NCBI GenBank assembly: GCA_963787185.1
Contig: CAWBCC010000014.1
Span: forward strand, 124,001 to 188,000
Direction: 5' to 3'
DNA length: 64,000 nucleotides
DNA from: JAJXZP01 sp963787185
Lineage (GTDB): Bacteria; Spirochaetota; Spirochaetia; Treponematales; Rectinemataceae
In this document: positions 15,421 to 24,358 of the stretch, piece after piece
Position numbering within the stretch: position 1 is the stretch's first letter
How the letters are laid out: every line of letters starts with the position of its first letter
Made by a program: the position numbers and the translations under genes
The notes under the pieces: generated by a model
What the model was told of the DNA's origin: nothing
Database searches by the model: none
Seen by the model: only the letters and a program-made list of their open reading frames with translations

Positions 15421-16524
15421 ATGGCATTTCTCGAGCTTCACGAGGTAGTCAAGAGCTTCGGCCGCAATACGGTGGTGCGCGGTCTTTCGCTGAACGTGGA
15501 GAAGGGGGAGTTCGTCTCTCTTCTCGGCGGCTCCGGCTGCGGCAAGACCACGACGCTGCGGATGATCGCCGGATTCGAGACGCCCTCCGAGGGGCGCATC
15601 CTCGTCGGCGGGGCCGACGTGTCCCGCGTTCCGCCCAACCGCCGCAACCTCGGCATGGTATTCCAGAACTACGCGCTCTTCCCGAACATGAGCGTCAGGC
15701 GCAACATAGGCTTCGGGATCAGGATCGCGGGCAGACGCGGCGAGGCAGTCGAAAAGCGCGTCGACGAGATGCTGGAGCTCATTCATATGGAGGAGTTCGC
15801 CCAGCGCTACCCCCACCAGCTTTCCGGCGGGCAGCAGCAGCGCGTCGCCCTGGCGCGGGCCATAGCGATCCAGCCCCAGGCCCTTCTCCTCGACGAACCG
15901 CTCTCGGCCCTCGACGCGAAGATCCGCGTCAAGCTCCGCGACGACATCCGCGCGATACAGCAGAAGCTCGGCATCACGACGATCTACGTCACGCACGACC
16001 AGGAAGAGGCTCTCTCGATATCCGACCGCGTCGCGGTCATGCGCGAGGGCCTGATCGAGCAGATAGGCGCGCCCTCCGAGATCTACAACCGCCCCGCGAC
16101 GCCCTATGTCGCGGCCTTCATCGGGACGCAGAACATCCTGAGCGCCAAGGTAATCGATCCGGCGGCGGGCCTCGTCAGCATCGAGGGGCAGTCGCTCGGC
16201 GCGGGCGCTCCGCTCGACGCCCGAGCCGGAGACGAATTGCGCATGAGGGTGAGGCCCGAGGCTCTGTCGCTCGATACGGCCGGTCCCAACCGCCTGGGAG
16301 GGCGAGTGGCGAACCGGAAACTTCTCGGCTCGATCGTGCGCCTCATCGTACGCGTCGGCGATTCGGAAGTCTTCGTGGACGGCTTCAACGATCCCCTCCT
16401 CGAGCTGCCGGCCGTCGGCGAGGCGGTGACGCTCTCCTTCTCACCCGATTCCTGCACCTTCGCCAAGCCCGGCGTAGAACCTGTCGCCGCGGTTGCCCTG
16501 GAAGACGAGACGGAGACGCCCTAG
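15421..16524 (+). CDS. ABC transporter ATP-binding protein, PotA/FbpC-like
   Basis: A 367-residue ATPase. The N-terminal nucleotide-binding domain has Walker A GGSGCGKTT, signature LSGGQQQRVALARA and Walker B LLLDEPLSALDAK. The switch His lies in YVTHDQEEAL. The C-terminal ~110 residues form a TOBE-type regulatory domain (GTQNILSAKVID, LRMRVRPEALSL). The start ATG 15421 is preceded by TAGGAG at 15408-15413. The frame is open upstream to 15091, but that overlaps the permease. It powers the importer. The stop overlaps the convergent 909-residue gene by 4 bp. Confidence 0.9.
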   Translation: MAFLELHEVVKSFGRNTVVRGLSLNVEKGEFVSLLGGSGCGKTTTLRMIAGFETPSEGRILVGGADVSRVPPNRRNLGMVFQNYALFPNMSVRRNIGFGIRIAGRRGEAVEKRVDEMLELIHMEEFAQRYPHQLSGGQQQRVALARAIAIQPQALLLDEPLSALDAKIRVKLRDDIRAIQQKLGITTIYVTHDQEEALSISDRVAVMREGLIEQIGAPSEIYNRPATPYVAAFIGTQNILSAKVIDPAAGLVSIEGQSLGAGAPLDARAGDELRMRVRPEALSLDTAGPNRLGGRVANRKLLGSIVRLIVRVGDSEVFVDGFNDPLLELPAVGEAVTLSFSPDSCTFAKPGVEPVAAVALEDETETP

Positions 16525-19250
16525 CCCGATGGGCGATCGGGAGCTGCCGACCTCGCCTGCTCGGGCGGGCCGTTGCGTTCGAGCCAGTAGCTGAACGCGG
16601 CCGCCAGACGCAGGAATTCGAGCTTTATTCTCTGCGGCTTGCGCCACGAGGTCTTGTCCGTGATCAGGGGCACGAAGCTCTCGTATCTCCGCACCGGTGT
16701 CTCGAGCCTCTCCCACAGCGTCTCGGAGTCGGGATCGGCGAACACGGCCCTGCGGAGCGCCTCCTTCCCGCGAGGGCTGTTGCCCCAGACGTACAGTATG
16801 TCCAGGATGGCGACGCGCTGCAGGTACTTCTGTCGCTTCGTGGCGCTTCGTTCGCGCAGCGCGGGCAGGAGAGCCGCGTACAGCTGTCTCGCCCGCCGCG
16901 ACTCCTGCAGTATCTTGAAGGTCATCTCGGTGAGGCCGCCTATGATGTCCGAGGCCACCTTGCTTATGAGCGCCCCGGAGATCGCGGCGCCCCATGGATC
17001 GAGATAGGAGAGACCCACGGCGAGGGGAAAGGCGAACAGGCTTCGCAAAAAGTTCGCGCGCTTGACGGCGGAAGTGAAGCCGCGCAACGTGTTGTGGCTG
17101 TACATATAGACGCCGTTGACGAGAGCCAGGAGAACGAAGCGGAAGACCCGCAGATCCATGTCGCCCATGCCCGTCGCGGTCTGGGGTCCGCCGAAGACCA
17201 GGCGATCGAACAGCTGTTCCGCGATGCGCAGGAGCGGAATCGACAGGAGGCTGAAGAATACCGAGTTGGCGCCGTTGGTCGCGTCGAAAGAGGCCCGGCG
17301 CCAGCGGCTGGGATGGAGGCCGTGGCGGGCCGTTTGATCCACGATGAAGTTCCGCACGTAGGTGATGGCGAAGAACGCGGCCACCGTGAATAAGCCGAAC
17401 GAGGGGGGAAAACCCGTGGCCAAGGCCAGAGCGCGTCCGATGAGCAGGGCGAGGACTGCGCCGATCGCCATGCGCAGCGTGTCGCGTATGGCCGAATTGA
17501 GGTCGCGCCACGCGATCATCGGGCCGCGGACTGCGGCCTCCGCCCGCTGGCGGGACGAAGCCGCCCGATTCTTGCCGAGGGGTATGATCACGCTCTCACC
17601 CCCGCGGGCGCCGGGAAGGGGCAATGTGACGGGCAGCGGCCTCGATCGATTGCTGCGCAGCATGGCGCGCCAATTGCGAAGCGCTCGGCGAGGCAGAAAG
17701 CCCATCCCAGGCGCCAGGTGGTTGTAGCCGTCCGAGTTGCTCCCCACCCTCGCCTCGAGCGGCGATCGACTGTAGTGCTCCACGGCCCAAGCCAGGTCCT
17801 CGTCCCGTATGCCTTCTATGGCGCGGGAATCGATGAGCCTCCTCGCCCCGGCGGCGTCGCCTGCGTTGAGCGAACGCCGCAAGCTCTCGAGAAATCGCGC
17901 GTCGTCGACGTAGCCATCCTGCCTGACCCGGTTGTTCCATATCTCGAGCGCGTCTATGTCCCGGGCCTGGGCCACGAGGTGACGGACGCAGCAGGCGAGT
18001 TCGTTGCTCAGGGGCCGCGTATAGGCCACGCGCGCGCATCTCACGCCCCTCTCCTTCTCGAGATCCCGGACCGCAGCGTAGAGCTTTTCGGCCTTCACGA
18101 AATCCCCGCGCGAGAGGATGTCCCCGTAGAGCGGATCGAAATACCGCCGGCGCAGCTCCGCGGCGCCCAGTTCGTCGAGCCGCTCGGCCTCCGGATCTAT
18201 CGCGCGACGCTGGTCGCGCAGCTTGGCGAGCCTCCTCTGGAGAAGCTGTCCGAGATGCGTATGGAAAATGTGCCGGCCCTTGGCCTGCGCGCGCAGGCTG
18301 TCCACCGACAGGCTCTTGAGCTCCCCGGCGGTAGTGTGGAAGCCGTAGTTGATGGCCGGCAGAGATCGGCGGTTGAACTCGCGGGCGAGTTCGGCGTAGA
18401 TGCGATCGTACTCCTCGTAATTGGACTCGACGAGCCTCCGTATGTGCGCGAAAGCGGGCGAGTCGAGGAGAGCCCGGAGCTCCTCGACGCTCGAACAGCC
18501 TTCGAGGAGGAGGACGTGATAAAGCCTGCGCTTCTGTTTCGCCTGAACGAGGCATTCGAGACCTATCTCGACCTTGATCCCCATGACGCGCCCGGCCTCC
18601 AGCGCCTCGGCGGGGGCCTCGGGCTCGAGGAAGTCTTCGTATACGATGGTGAGACGGGAAAGCCCCTTGATATACGCGTCGAGGACGAGCTGCGCGGGCG
18701 TCTTGCGCCCCGGCCCCGCATTGTCGTAGACATGGTCGTCCCAACCTGCCGCCCGGGCCGCGGCATCGCGGAACCTCGCCTCGGGAACCTCGGCCAGGCC
18801 CAGCTCGTCGAGCATCGTCCTCACTACGTAGGCTCGGCCCGACAGAGCGTGGCGGAAGGCGGCCATATAGCGGTGCTGCCGCAGAAGATCGCTCTTGGCC
18901 TTGACGGTCTCCTTTATGAGCGCTATCAAGATACGTCGGGTGTTGTAGGGCATTTCCAGGCCCTGGTAATTGAAGGCCTCGTCGCGCAGGCGCGCGAGCG
19001 CCACGAGGCGCACCGATCGATTCGGAGAGCAGATGGCGCGATAGAGCAGGGCCATGTCGATGGCCTTGTTGTAGACGAGGTTCTTGATTCCGCTGACGTG
19101 CCCGTCGAAAAAGAAGTGATGCTGGTCGAGAGTTTTTGAGGACAGCCGGTTTATCGCGGCCGTGGTGGCTCTGATGTCGTCGTTGAAGGTAAGGACGTTC
19201 GCCACGGAGCGGAGGCGTCCGATGAGTGTCGTAGGTGCGAGTCTGGCCAC
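16521..19250 (-). CDS. large membrane protein of unknown family, 909 residues
   Basis: I do not recognise this protein. Residues about 1-520 look soluble and helix-rich, with many Arg and conserved-looking blocks (FFFDGHVSGIKNLVYNKAID, GIKVEIGLECLVQAKQKRR, YGFHTTAGELKSL). A low-complexity Arg/Ser/Pro linker follows (about 525-570). The C-terminal third has about four hydrophobic segments (AIGAVLALLIGRALALATG, FGLFTVAAFFAITYV, FVLLALVNGVYMY, SLFAFPLAVGLSYL), then a basic helical tail. It starts with GTG at 19250 after a GGAAGG. It is a lone gene, convergent with the ABC importer and divergent from ribokinase. Coding statistics look normal for the window. Function unknown. Confidence 0.75.
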   Translation of the reverse strand: MARLAPTTLIGRLRSVANVLTFNDDIRATTAAINRLSSKTLDQHHFFFDGHVSGIKNLVYNKAIDMALLYRAICSPNRSVRLVALARLRDEAFNYQGLEMPYNTRRILIALIKETVKAKSDLLRQHRYMAAFRHALSGRAYVVRTMLDELGLAEVPEARFRDAAARAAGWDDHVYDNAGPGRKTPAQLVLDAYIKGLSRLTIVYEDFLEPEAPAEALEAGRVMGIKVEIGLECLVQAKQKRRLYHVLLLEGCSSVEELRALLDSPAFAHIRRLVESNYEEYDRIYAELAREFNRRSLPAINYGFHTTAGELKSLSVDSLRAQAKGRHIFHTHLGQLLQRRLAKLRDQRRAIDPEAERLDELGAAELRRRYFDPLYGDILSRGDFVKAEKLYAAVRDLEKERGVRCARVAYTRPLSNELACCVRHLVAQARDIDALEIWNNRVRQDGYVDDARFLESLRRSLNAGDAAGARRLIDSRAIEGIRDEDLAWAVEHYSRSPLEARVGSNSDGYNHLAPGMGFLPRRALRNWRAMLRSNRSRPLPVTLPLPGARGGESVIIPLGKNRAASSRQRAEAAVRGPMIAWRDLNSAIRDTLRMAIGAVLALLIGRALALATGFPPSFGLFTVAAFFAITYVRNFIVDQTARHGLHPSRWRRASFDATNGANSVFFSLLSIPLLRIAEQLFDRLVFGGPQTATGMGDMDLRVFRFVLLALVNGVYMYSHNTLRGFTSAVKRANFLRSLFAFPLAVGLSYLDPWGAAISGALISKVASDIIGGLTEMTFKILQESRRARQLYAALLPALRERSATKRQKYLQRVAILDILYVWGNSPRGKEALRRAVFADPDSETLWERLETPVRRYESFVPLITDKTSWRKPQRIKLEFLRLAAAFSYWLERNGPPEQARSAAPDRPSG

Positions 19251-19350
19251 GCTGCCTTCCCCAGCCCGAAGGATCGGTAGGAAGTCCTCAGGCTAGCACC
19301 GATCCGGGAGAGGCACAAGATTGCGCCCCGCGATAAGGAAGCGATCGGGT

Positions 19351-20283
19351 ATGAACAGGTTCTGCATCGTAGGCAGTCTCAACATGGATATGGTCACGAG
19401 GATGGAGCGATTCCTCCGTCCCGGCGAGACTATGCGCGGCAACTCATTCACCATATTCCCCGGAGGGAAGGGAGCGAACCAGGCGGTCGCCCTGGCCAAG
19501 CTGGGCGCGTACGTGGAGATCATCGGCGCCGTCGGCGACGAGGTCCTCGGCCGCCGCTACGAAGAAGTGCTCTCCGCTCTCGGCATAGGGATGCGCGGCC
19601 TGGCCCGCGTCCCGGGACTGTCGACCGGAACCGCCAGCATCGAGGTCACGGCCACGGGCGAAAACCATATCATCGTGGTCGCCGGGGCGAACGATCGCGT
19701 CACTCCCGAGTACGTGGAATCGATGCGCGATATCATCGAAGGATGCGACCGGCTCCTCCTGCAGCTCGAAATACCGATCGAGTCGGTCATCGCTGCCGCC
19801 GGCATAGCCGCCCGCGCGGGAGTGGGCGTCATTCTCGACCCCGCCCCCGCCCGCGAGCTGCCGCGCGAGCTCTACCCCCTCGTCTCCATCGTCACGCCGA
19901 ACGAGACGGAGGCGCATCTCCTGACCGGCGAAAACACCGAGACGGACGAGGGGATCGCCCGGGCCGCTTCGGTCCTGCTGTCGCGCGGGATCGAATCGGC
20001 GGTCATCAAGGCGGGCTCGCGCGGCGCCTTTCTCGCGAAAGACGACGGATGTGCGAGAGTTCCGGGCTTCCGCGTCAAGGTCGTGGATACGGTCGCGGCC
20101 GGGGACTCCTTCAACGCCGGACTCGCTTTCGCGCTCGGCGAAGGCGCCTCCATGCGGGAGGCGATCAGGTTCGCCAACGCCGTGGGCGCTCTGTCGACCA
20201 CCAGGGAAGGCGCGCAGAGCGCCATGCCAAGCTGCGAGGAGGCGCGAGCGCTCGTGGAATCGGCGAAGGGCGGCGCGGCCTAG
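19351..20283 (+). CDS. rbsK: ribokinase, PfkB family sugar kinase
   Basis: A 310-residue PfkB-family kinase. It starts MNRFCIVGSLNMDMV and shows GGKGANQAVALAKLG (PfkB motif 1) and DTVAAGDSFNAGLAFA (motif 2, with the catalytic Asp and anion hole). The NMDMV and GANQAVA blocks are typical of ribokinases, which phosphorylate D-ribose at O5 in the cytoplasm before it enters the pentose phosphate pathway. Related nucleoside or deoxyribose kinases cannot be excluded. No ribose transporter is adjacent. The stop overlaps the convergent cyclic-nucleotide-binding gene by 4 bp. Confidence 0.85.
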   Translation: MNRFCIVGSLNMDMVTRMERFLRPGETMRGNSFTIFPGGKGANQAVALAKLGAYVEIIGAVGDEVLGRRYEEVLSALGIGMRGLARVPGLSTGTASIEVTATGENHIIVVAGANDRVTPEYVESMRDIIEGCDRLLLQLEIPIESVIAAAGIAARAGVGVILDPAPARELPRELYPLVSIVTPNETEAHLLTGENTETDEGIARAASVLLSRGIESAVIKAGSRGAFLAKDDGCARVPGFRVKVVDTVAAGDSFNAGLAFALGEGASMREAIRFANAVGALSTTREGAQSAMPSCEEARALVESAKGGAA

Positions 20284-20846
20284 GTCGTCCAATGTCCCGG
20301 GGAGCCGAGCATCCCTTCGAGGGACTTGGGTATGCTGCCGAGGATCCGATCGAGGTCCTCCCGGCTGATCACCGCTTCGCGTTCCTGGGCCAGCTCCCGG
20401 CTCGTGGTCTGAAGGCGCTTCAGAAGGCTGAAGATGACGAAGGCGAATAGTTTGAGCCCGGCCCTGGGGTTCCTGTCGCAGTACTCGAAGAGCCGTTCGC
20501 GCGGCACGGCCGCGACGAGGCAGGGTGTGCGCGCCGCGGCGCTGGCGGTGCGCGGAAGCTCCGAAAAGATCGAGGCTTCTCCGAAGACGTCGCCCTTGCG
20601 CACTTCGCTCACCTTGACCGACTCGCGCTCCCTGCCGCGCACCGTGATGTCGACGGCACCTTCGAGGAGAAGATGGAGGTCGGAGCCTACGGAATCCTGT
20701 TCGACGAGCAGTTCGCCGGGCTCGTAGTCGCGAAGCTCGCAAATGGGCGCGAAGCGCTTGAGCTCCCGCCGGCTGAGGTTCTGGAGGATGATGCTGTTTC
20801 GGAGTTCTTCCAAAAGGCGGTCCGTCCGCATGGTTCTGGTTCGCAT
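20280..20846 (-). CDS. cyclic nucleotide-binding domain protein without DNA-binding domain
   Basis: A 188-residue protein whose residues about 20-140 form a Crp-type beta-roll: PGELLVEQDSVGSDLHLLLEGAVDI, then the phosphate-binding cassette KGDVFGEASIFSELPRTASAAA. The cassette keeps GE and R-T as in functional cAMP binders. The remaining C-terminal residues lack a winged helix, so it is not a transcription factor of the CRP type and may be a regulatory subunit or partner protein. ATG 20846 is preceded by a good GAGGAG. The class III cyclase gene in this window (42044) could make its ligand, but that link is only inference. Confidence 0.82.
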   Translation of the reverse strand: MRTRTMRTDRLLEELRNSIILQNLSRRELKRFAPICELRDYEPGELLVEQDSVGSDLHLLLEGAVDITVRGRERESVKVSEVRKGDVFGEASIFSELPRTASAAARTPCLVAAVPRERLFEYCDRNPRAGLKLFAFVIFSLLKRLQTTSRELAQEREAVISREDLDRILGSIPKSLEGMLGSPGHWTT

Positions 20847-20948
20847 GAATGACTCCTCGCCCTCCGCCGCGCCGCCGCAAAGGTGACCCCTGCGCACTCA
20901 ATGTATCGCGGGCCGAGACTCGCCGCAAGATTCCGCCGCGAAACCATG

Positions 20949-20978
20949 TTGTCGCGCCCGGTCCGGCTCGGATACAAT
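20949..20978 (+). promoter_or_regulatory. promoter of aspS, predicted leaderless
   Basis: TTGTCG (20949-20954), 18-bp spacer, TACAAT (20973-20978), seven bases, ATG 20986. The expected transcription start coincides with the start codon. Confidence 0.6.
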
Positions 20979-20985
20979 GCTGCCC

Positions 20986-22860
20986 ATGGAATACCAAAAG
21001 CGCAGCTTCACCTGCGGCTCGCTTCGAAAAGGCGATGCGGGAAAGGCTGTCGTGCTCAACGGCTGGGTGCATCGCAAGCGCGACCACGGCGGCATCTCCT
21101 TCGTCAACCTTCGCGACCGCTATGGCATAACCCAGGTCGTCGTCGACGCCGACGCGGCGGAATCGCTCAAGAAAACCGCGGACGAGCTCAAGTTCGAGTA
21201 CTGCATCGCCGTCGTCGGCCGCGTACGTGCGCGCCCCGACTCCATGGTCAACAAGGATATGGACACCGGCGAGATAGAAGTGGTCGCCGACTCGATCCAG
21301 GTGCTGAGCCGCTGCGAGACCCTGCCTTTCATGATCGACGAAGAGAGCGACGCCAAGGAGGAGCTCCGCCTCAAGTATCGTTACCTCGATCTGCGCTCCT
21401 TTGCGATGCAGCGCAGGATCGCGTTGCGCCACGAGGTGGCCCTCGCCGTGCGCGAGCACCTCTCGGGCCAGGGCTTCTACGAAATCGAGACACCCACCTT
21501 CATAAAGTCCACTCCCGAAGGTGCCCGCGACTATCTGGTCCCCTCGCGCCTCTATCCCGGCAAGTTCTATGCCCTCCCCCAGTCTCCCCAGCTGTACAAG
21601 CAGATCCTCATGGTCAGCGGCATGGACAAGTATTTCCAGATCGCCCGCTGCTACCGGGACGAAGACGCGCGCGGCGACCGCCAGCCCGAGTTCACGCAGA
21701 TCGACATTGAGATGTCGTTCGTCAAGCGCGACGACATTCTCGAGCTCGTCGAAGGCATGATGGGCTATATATTCGAGAAGACGCTCAAGATCGGGCTTCC
21801 CGCCCGTTTCCGCCGTCTCTCTTACGACGAGGCGCTGGAGCTCTACGGCACCGACAAGCCCGACCTCCGATTCGCGATGGAGATGAAAGACGTAGGCGCG
21901 CTCGCCCTCCGCTCGAGCTTCCAGGCCTTCAAGGATGCCCTCGCCGAAGGCGAGGCGCGCAGGGTCGCCGCCGCGGCCAAGGGCATCACCCAGGAAGGCG
22001 GAGCCGTGAAGGCCCTCGTCGTGCCCGGCAGGGCCGATTACTCGCGCAAGCAGATCGAAGAGCTCGAGGCCGCCGCCAAGATTTACCGCGCCAAGGGTAT
22101 GGCCTGGATGAAAGTGTCGGCCGAAGGCCGGCTCGAAGGCGGCGTCTCCAAGTTCTTCGCGACTCCGGGCGAGGACGGGGTGGGCGCGCTCGAAGCCGAG
22201 CTCATAACCAATCTCGGCGCCAAGCCCGGTGATCTCATCCTCGTGGTCGCGGACGCGAAGAAGAAGGTCGCCTGCCAATCGCTCGGCGCGGTCCGCTCCA
22301 AGCTCGGAAAGGACCTCGGCTTCTGCGACCCGCGTCACCCCGAGGGTTCCGCGTCGCGCTTCGAGTTCGTGTGGATCGTCGACTTCCCGATGTTCGAGTG
22401 GAACGAAGACGAAGCCAAATGGGACACGGCGCACCACATGTTCACGATGCCCCAGGAAAAATATCATTCCACCCTCGAGTCCGACCCGGGCTCGGTCAAG
22501 GGCGACCTCTACGATCTTGTCCTGAACGGCTTCGAACTGGCCTCGGGCTCGATCCGCATCCACGATCCCGACTTGCAGAAGAGGATATTCAGGATCGTGG
22601 GCTTCTCCGAAGAGGAAGCCCAGAAAAGATTCGGCTTCCTCACCGAGGCCTTCAAGTACGGCCCGCCCCCCCACGGCGGCATCGCGCCCGGACTCGACCG
22701 CCTCGTCATGCTCCTGGCCGGCCAAACCTCCATCAAAGAAGTCATCGCCTTCCCCAAAAACAGCTTCGCGGTCTCCCCCATGGACGACTGCCCCAGCGAG
22801 GTTGACCAGCACCAGCTGGACGAGCTGCATCTGCAGATCGTGCGGAAATCGGATGGCTAG
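20986..22860 (+). CDS. aspS: aspartyl-tRNA synthetase
   Basis: A full-length bacterial-type AspRS of 624 residues. The order is an N-terminal OB-fold anticodon-binding domain (VLNGWVHRKRDHGGISFVNLRDR), then the class II catalytic core with motif 1 (IETPTFIKSTPEGARDYLVP), motif 2 (YRDEDARGDRQPEFTQIDIE) and motif 3 (GIAPGLDRLVMLLAG). The bacterial GAD insertion lies between motifs 2 and 3. It charges tRNA-Asp in the cytoplasm. ATG 20977 is also in frame but lies inside the -10 box of the promoter, so 20986 is preferred. The last 64 bp of homologous 3' sequence are duplicated downstream. Confidence 0.96.
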   Translation: MEYQKRSFTCGSLRKGDAGKAVVLNGWVHRKRDHGGISFVNLRDRYGITQVVVDADAAESLKKTADELKFEYCIAVVGRVRARPDSMVNKDMDTGEIEVVADSIQVLSRCETLPFMIDEESDAKEELRLKYRYLDLRSFAMQRRIALRHEVALAVREHLSGQGFYEIETPTFIKSTPEGARDYLVPSRLYPGKFYALPQSPQLYKQILMVSGMDKYFQIARCYRDEDARGDRQPEFTQIDIEMSFVKRDDILELVEGMMGYIFEKTLKIGLPARFRRLSYDEALELYGTDKPDLRFAMEMKDVGALALRSSFQAFKDALAEGEARRVAAAAKGITQEGGAVKALVVPGRADYSRKQIEELEAAAKIYRAKGMAWMKVSAEGRLEGGVSKFFATPGEDGVGALEAELITNLGAKPGDLILVVADAKKKVACQSLGAVRSKLGKDLGFCDPRHPEGSASRFEFVWIVDFPMFEWNEDEAKWDTAHHMFTMPQEKYHSTLESDPGSVKGDLYDLVLNGFELASGSIRIHDPDLQKRIFRIVGFSEEEAQKRFGFLTEAFKYGPPPHGGIAPGLDRLVMLLAGQTSIKEVIAFPKNSFAVSPMDDCPSEVDQHQLDELHLQIVRKSDG

Positions 22861-23013
22861 ATGCCGATGGTAGTCGCCGCGCGGCGCTTCGCCGCGCATA
22901 CAATCCATTCCTCGCGGCTCGCGGAGCGACGCCCCGGCGGCGCTCCGCACGACTGCCCCAGCGAGGTTGACCAGCACCAGCTGGACGAGCTGCATCTGCA
23001 GATCGTGCGGAAA
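22785..23013 (+). repeat. 64-bp exact direct repeat of the aspS 3' end
   Basis: Bases 22785-22848 (inside aspS, just before its stop) recur exactly at 22950-23013. The 101 bases between the copies hold the aspS stop and two GC-rich hairpins (near 22879-22897, and GGAGCG...CGCTCC near 22924-22947). In the second copy the frame runs on to KAGD and a stop, so it could once have been an alternative aspS end left by recombination or slippage. Confidence 0.85.
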
Positions 23014-23046
23014 GCGGGAGACTGACTGAAGGGGGCCCTTAACGAA

Positions 23047-23080
23047 GAAAACCACAGAGGCGCGGAGACACGGAGGGGAT
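23047..23080 (+). repeat. dispersed repeat of the ACCACAGAGGC family, copy 1
   Basis: Contains ACCACAGAGGCGCGGAGA followed by ACACGGAGG. Related segments occur at 27918-28028, 33836-34020 and 53072-53235 in this window, in either orientation and always outside genes. Confidence 0.6.
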
Positions 23081-23198
23081 GTTAGAGAGGAAGCCCACAT
23101 TCCCCATTTGAAATGGCGAAATCCTGAACGAAGCATGGTATAATTCCTTATCATGGAAAGGTAGCGGGAGTCTGGAACTCGGAATAGCGGAAGACCCA

Positions 23199-23922
23199 AT
23201 GGGTGAAGGCAAAAAACATGGGTTACGAGTCGATTTTGACAACTGTTTGCGTCTTGAGTTCCACGGAGCGCCCATCACTTCCGATGCCGGATTGCTCGCC
23301 TATCGTGAGCTCGACAGTGCATTGGGATTAATCGAAATAGATGAATCCTGCCTGCACGATGTGCAACATGGAAAGAACACGCAGCATACTTTGAGAGCTC
23401 AGTTACGGCAGTCGATATTCAGTCGTCTTGCCGGTCACGAGGACACGAACGACGCCGAGCGGCTATCGGTTGATCCTGCGATACGTCAGGTAGTCGGTGG
23501 CCATGCTATCGACCACACTGCCGCTTCGACGAGCCAGGTGGGACGACTCGAGACCGAGATACTCACGCTCCCCGATAACCGAACCGCCTTGATGAATCTT
23601 TCAGGGAAATGGACAGACCGCCTTCGGCAGCGCATGCCGATGAAGAGGATCATACTGGACATGGATAGTTCGGTCAGCGAGACCTATGATCGACAAGAGG
23701 GTACGGCCTACAACGGGCATTTCGGATGCACCTGCTATCATCCCCTTTTCTGTTTCAATAACTTCGGTAATCTCGAGGGCACCCTGCTCCGTGAAGGGAA
23801 TGTGCACAGCGCCAAGAATTGGGAATCAGTCCCGGCCCCATCGTAGCCCGGCATCGTAACCGTGATCTTATCAGGTACTTTCGCGGCGATGCAGCTTTCG
23901 CCAATCCAACCTGAACCTGCAG
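23199..23922 (+). pseudogene. IS1380-family transposase, truncated and frameshifted
   Basis: The first 215 residues match the N-terminal half of IS1380-type DDE transposases: GAPITSDAGLLAYRELD, LRQSIFSRLAGHEDTNDAERL, then the catalytic block LDMDSSVSETYDRQEGTAYN with the first Asp. The frame then stops at 23846. A +1 frame continues with IVARHRNRDLIRYFRGDAAFAN, including the second catalytic Asp, and ends at about 23920. The family is normally about 430-450 residues, so nearly half is missing. A TATAAT box lies upstream at about 23140. It is inactive, a relic of insertion into the unstable region after aspS. Confidence 0.85.
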
Positions 23923-24030
23923 ATCCACCTATTCGAACGGCGAAGCCCATTCAAGAACTCATCCCGCGCAAAGTACCGAATGCGGAAGTCTGGAAGGACC
24001 ACAGGATCGGGCTGGAAGGCGCAATGCGGG

Positions 24031-24140
24031 GGAATTCTCAACTTGTCCCGGAGGAATTCTCAGCTTGTCCCGGAGGAATTCTCAGCTTGTCCCGGGGGAA
24101 TTCTCAGCTTGTCCCGGGGGAATTCTCAGCTTGTCCCGGA
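24031..24140. repeat. five 22-bp tandem repeats
   Basis: Five head-to-tail copies of a 22-bp unit (GGAATTCTCAGCTTGTCCCG plus two bases) at 24031, 24053, 24075, 24097 and 24119. The only differences are an A/G at the junction and one base in copy 1. As 22 is not a multiple of three, translation cycles through frames, and no protein is encoded. There are no spacers, so this is not CRISPR. Confidence 0.9.
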
Positions 24141-24358
24141 GGAATTTACCAGTGGTAAATTCCTCCTTTGCCACTTGAAAATTCCTCCACACCAAATTGA
24201 GGAGCCGGATGTGCATAGACAAATGTCGCCCCGAAGCGGGGCGACGCATGTTGACCTCGAAAAACTTCAGTTTTTCGAGGTCAACCATTAAGATTTGCAA
24301 TTTCCGCAGGCGAATTGCGAGGGGACCTTAATGACCAGCCGGGTTATTAGAGGTCCCC
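24141..24358. repeat. cluster of four strong palindromes after the tandem repeats
   Basis: In order: GGAATTTACC-AGT-GGTAAATTCC (24141-24163); GTCGCCCCG...CGGGGCGAC (24225-24245); a perfect 16-bp stem with 2-base loop, TTGACCTCGAAAAACT and its complement (24251-24284); and an imperfect long stem GGGGACCTTAAT...ATTAGAGGTCCCC (about 24321-24358). None is followed by a clear T-run. They are candidate recombination or transposon-end structures rather than ordinary terminators. Confidence 0.75.

Noticed and set aside
22950..23013. A functional second aspS gene end or small gene
   Set aside because: Only 64 bp match, with no start codon or ribosome-binding site of its own.
19444..23199. 1251-codon open frame on the minus strand
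   Set aside because: It spans ribokinase, the cyclic-nucleotide protein and aspS, all well-supported genes. It is an antisense open frame produced by high GC, with no recognisable domain.
24031..24140. Tandem repeats as a CRISPR array
   Set aside because: The units are contiguous with no spacers and there are no cas genes in the window.
23862..24291. Short open frames across the 22-bp repeats
   Set aside because: The repeat length shifts the frame in each unit and the peptides are pure repeat translation.
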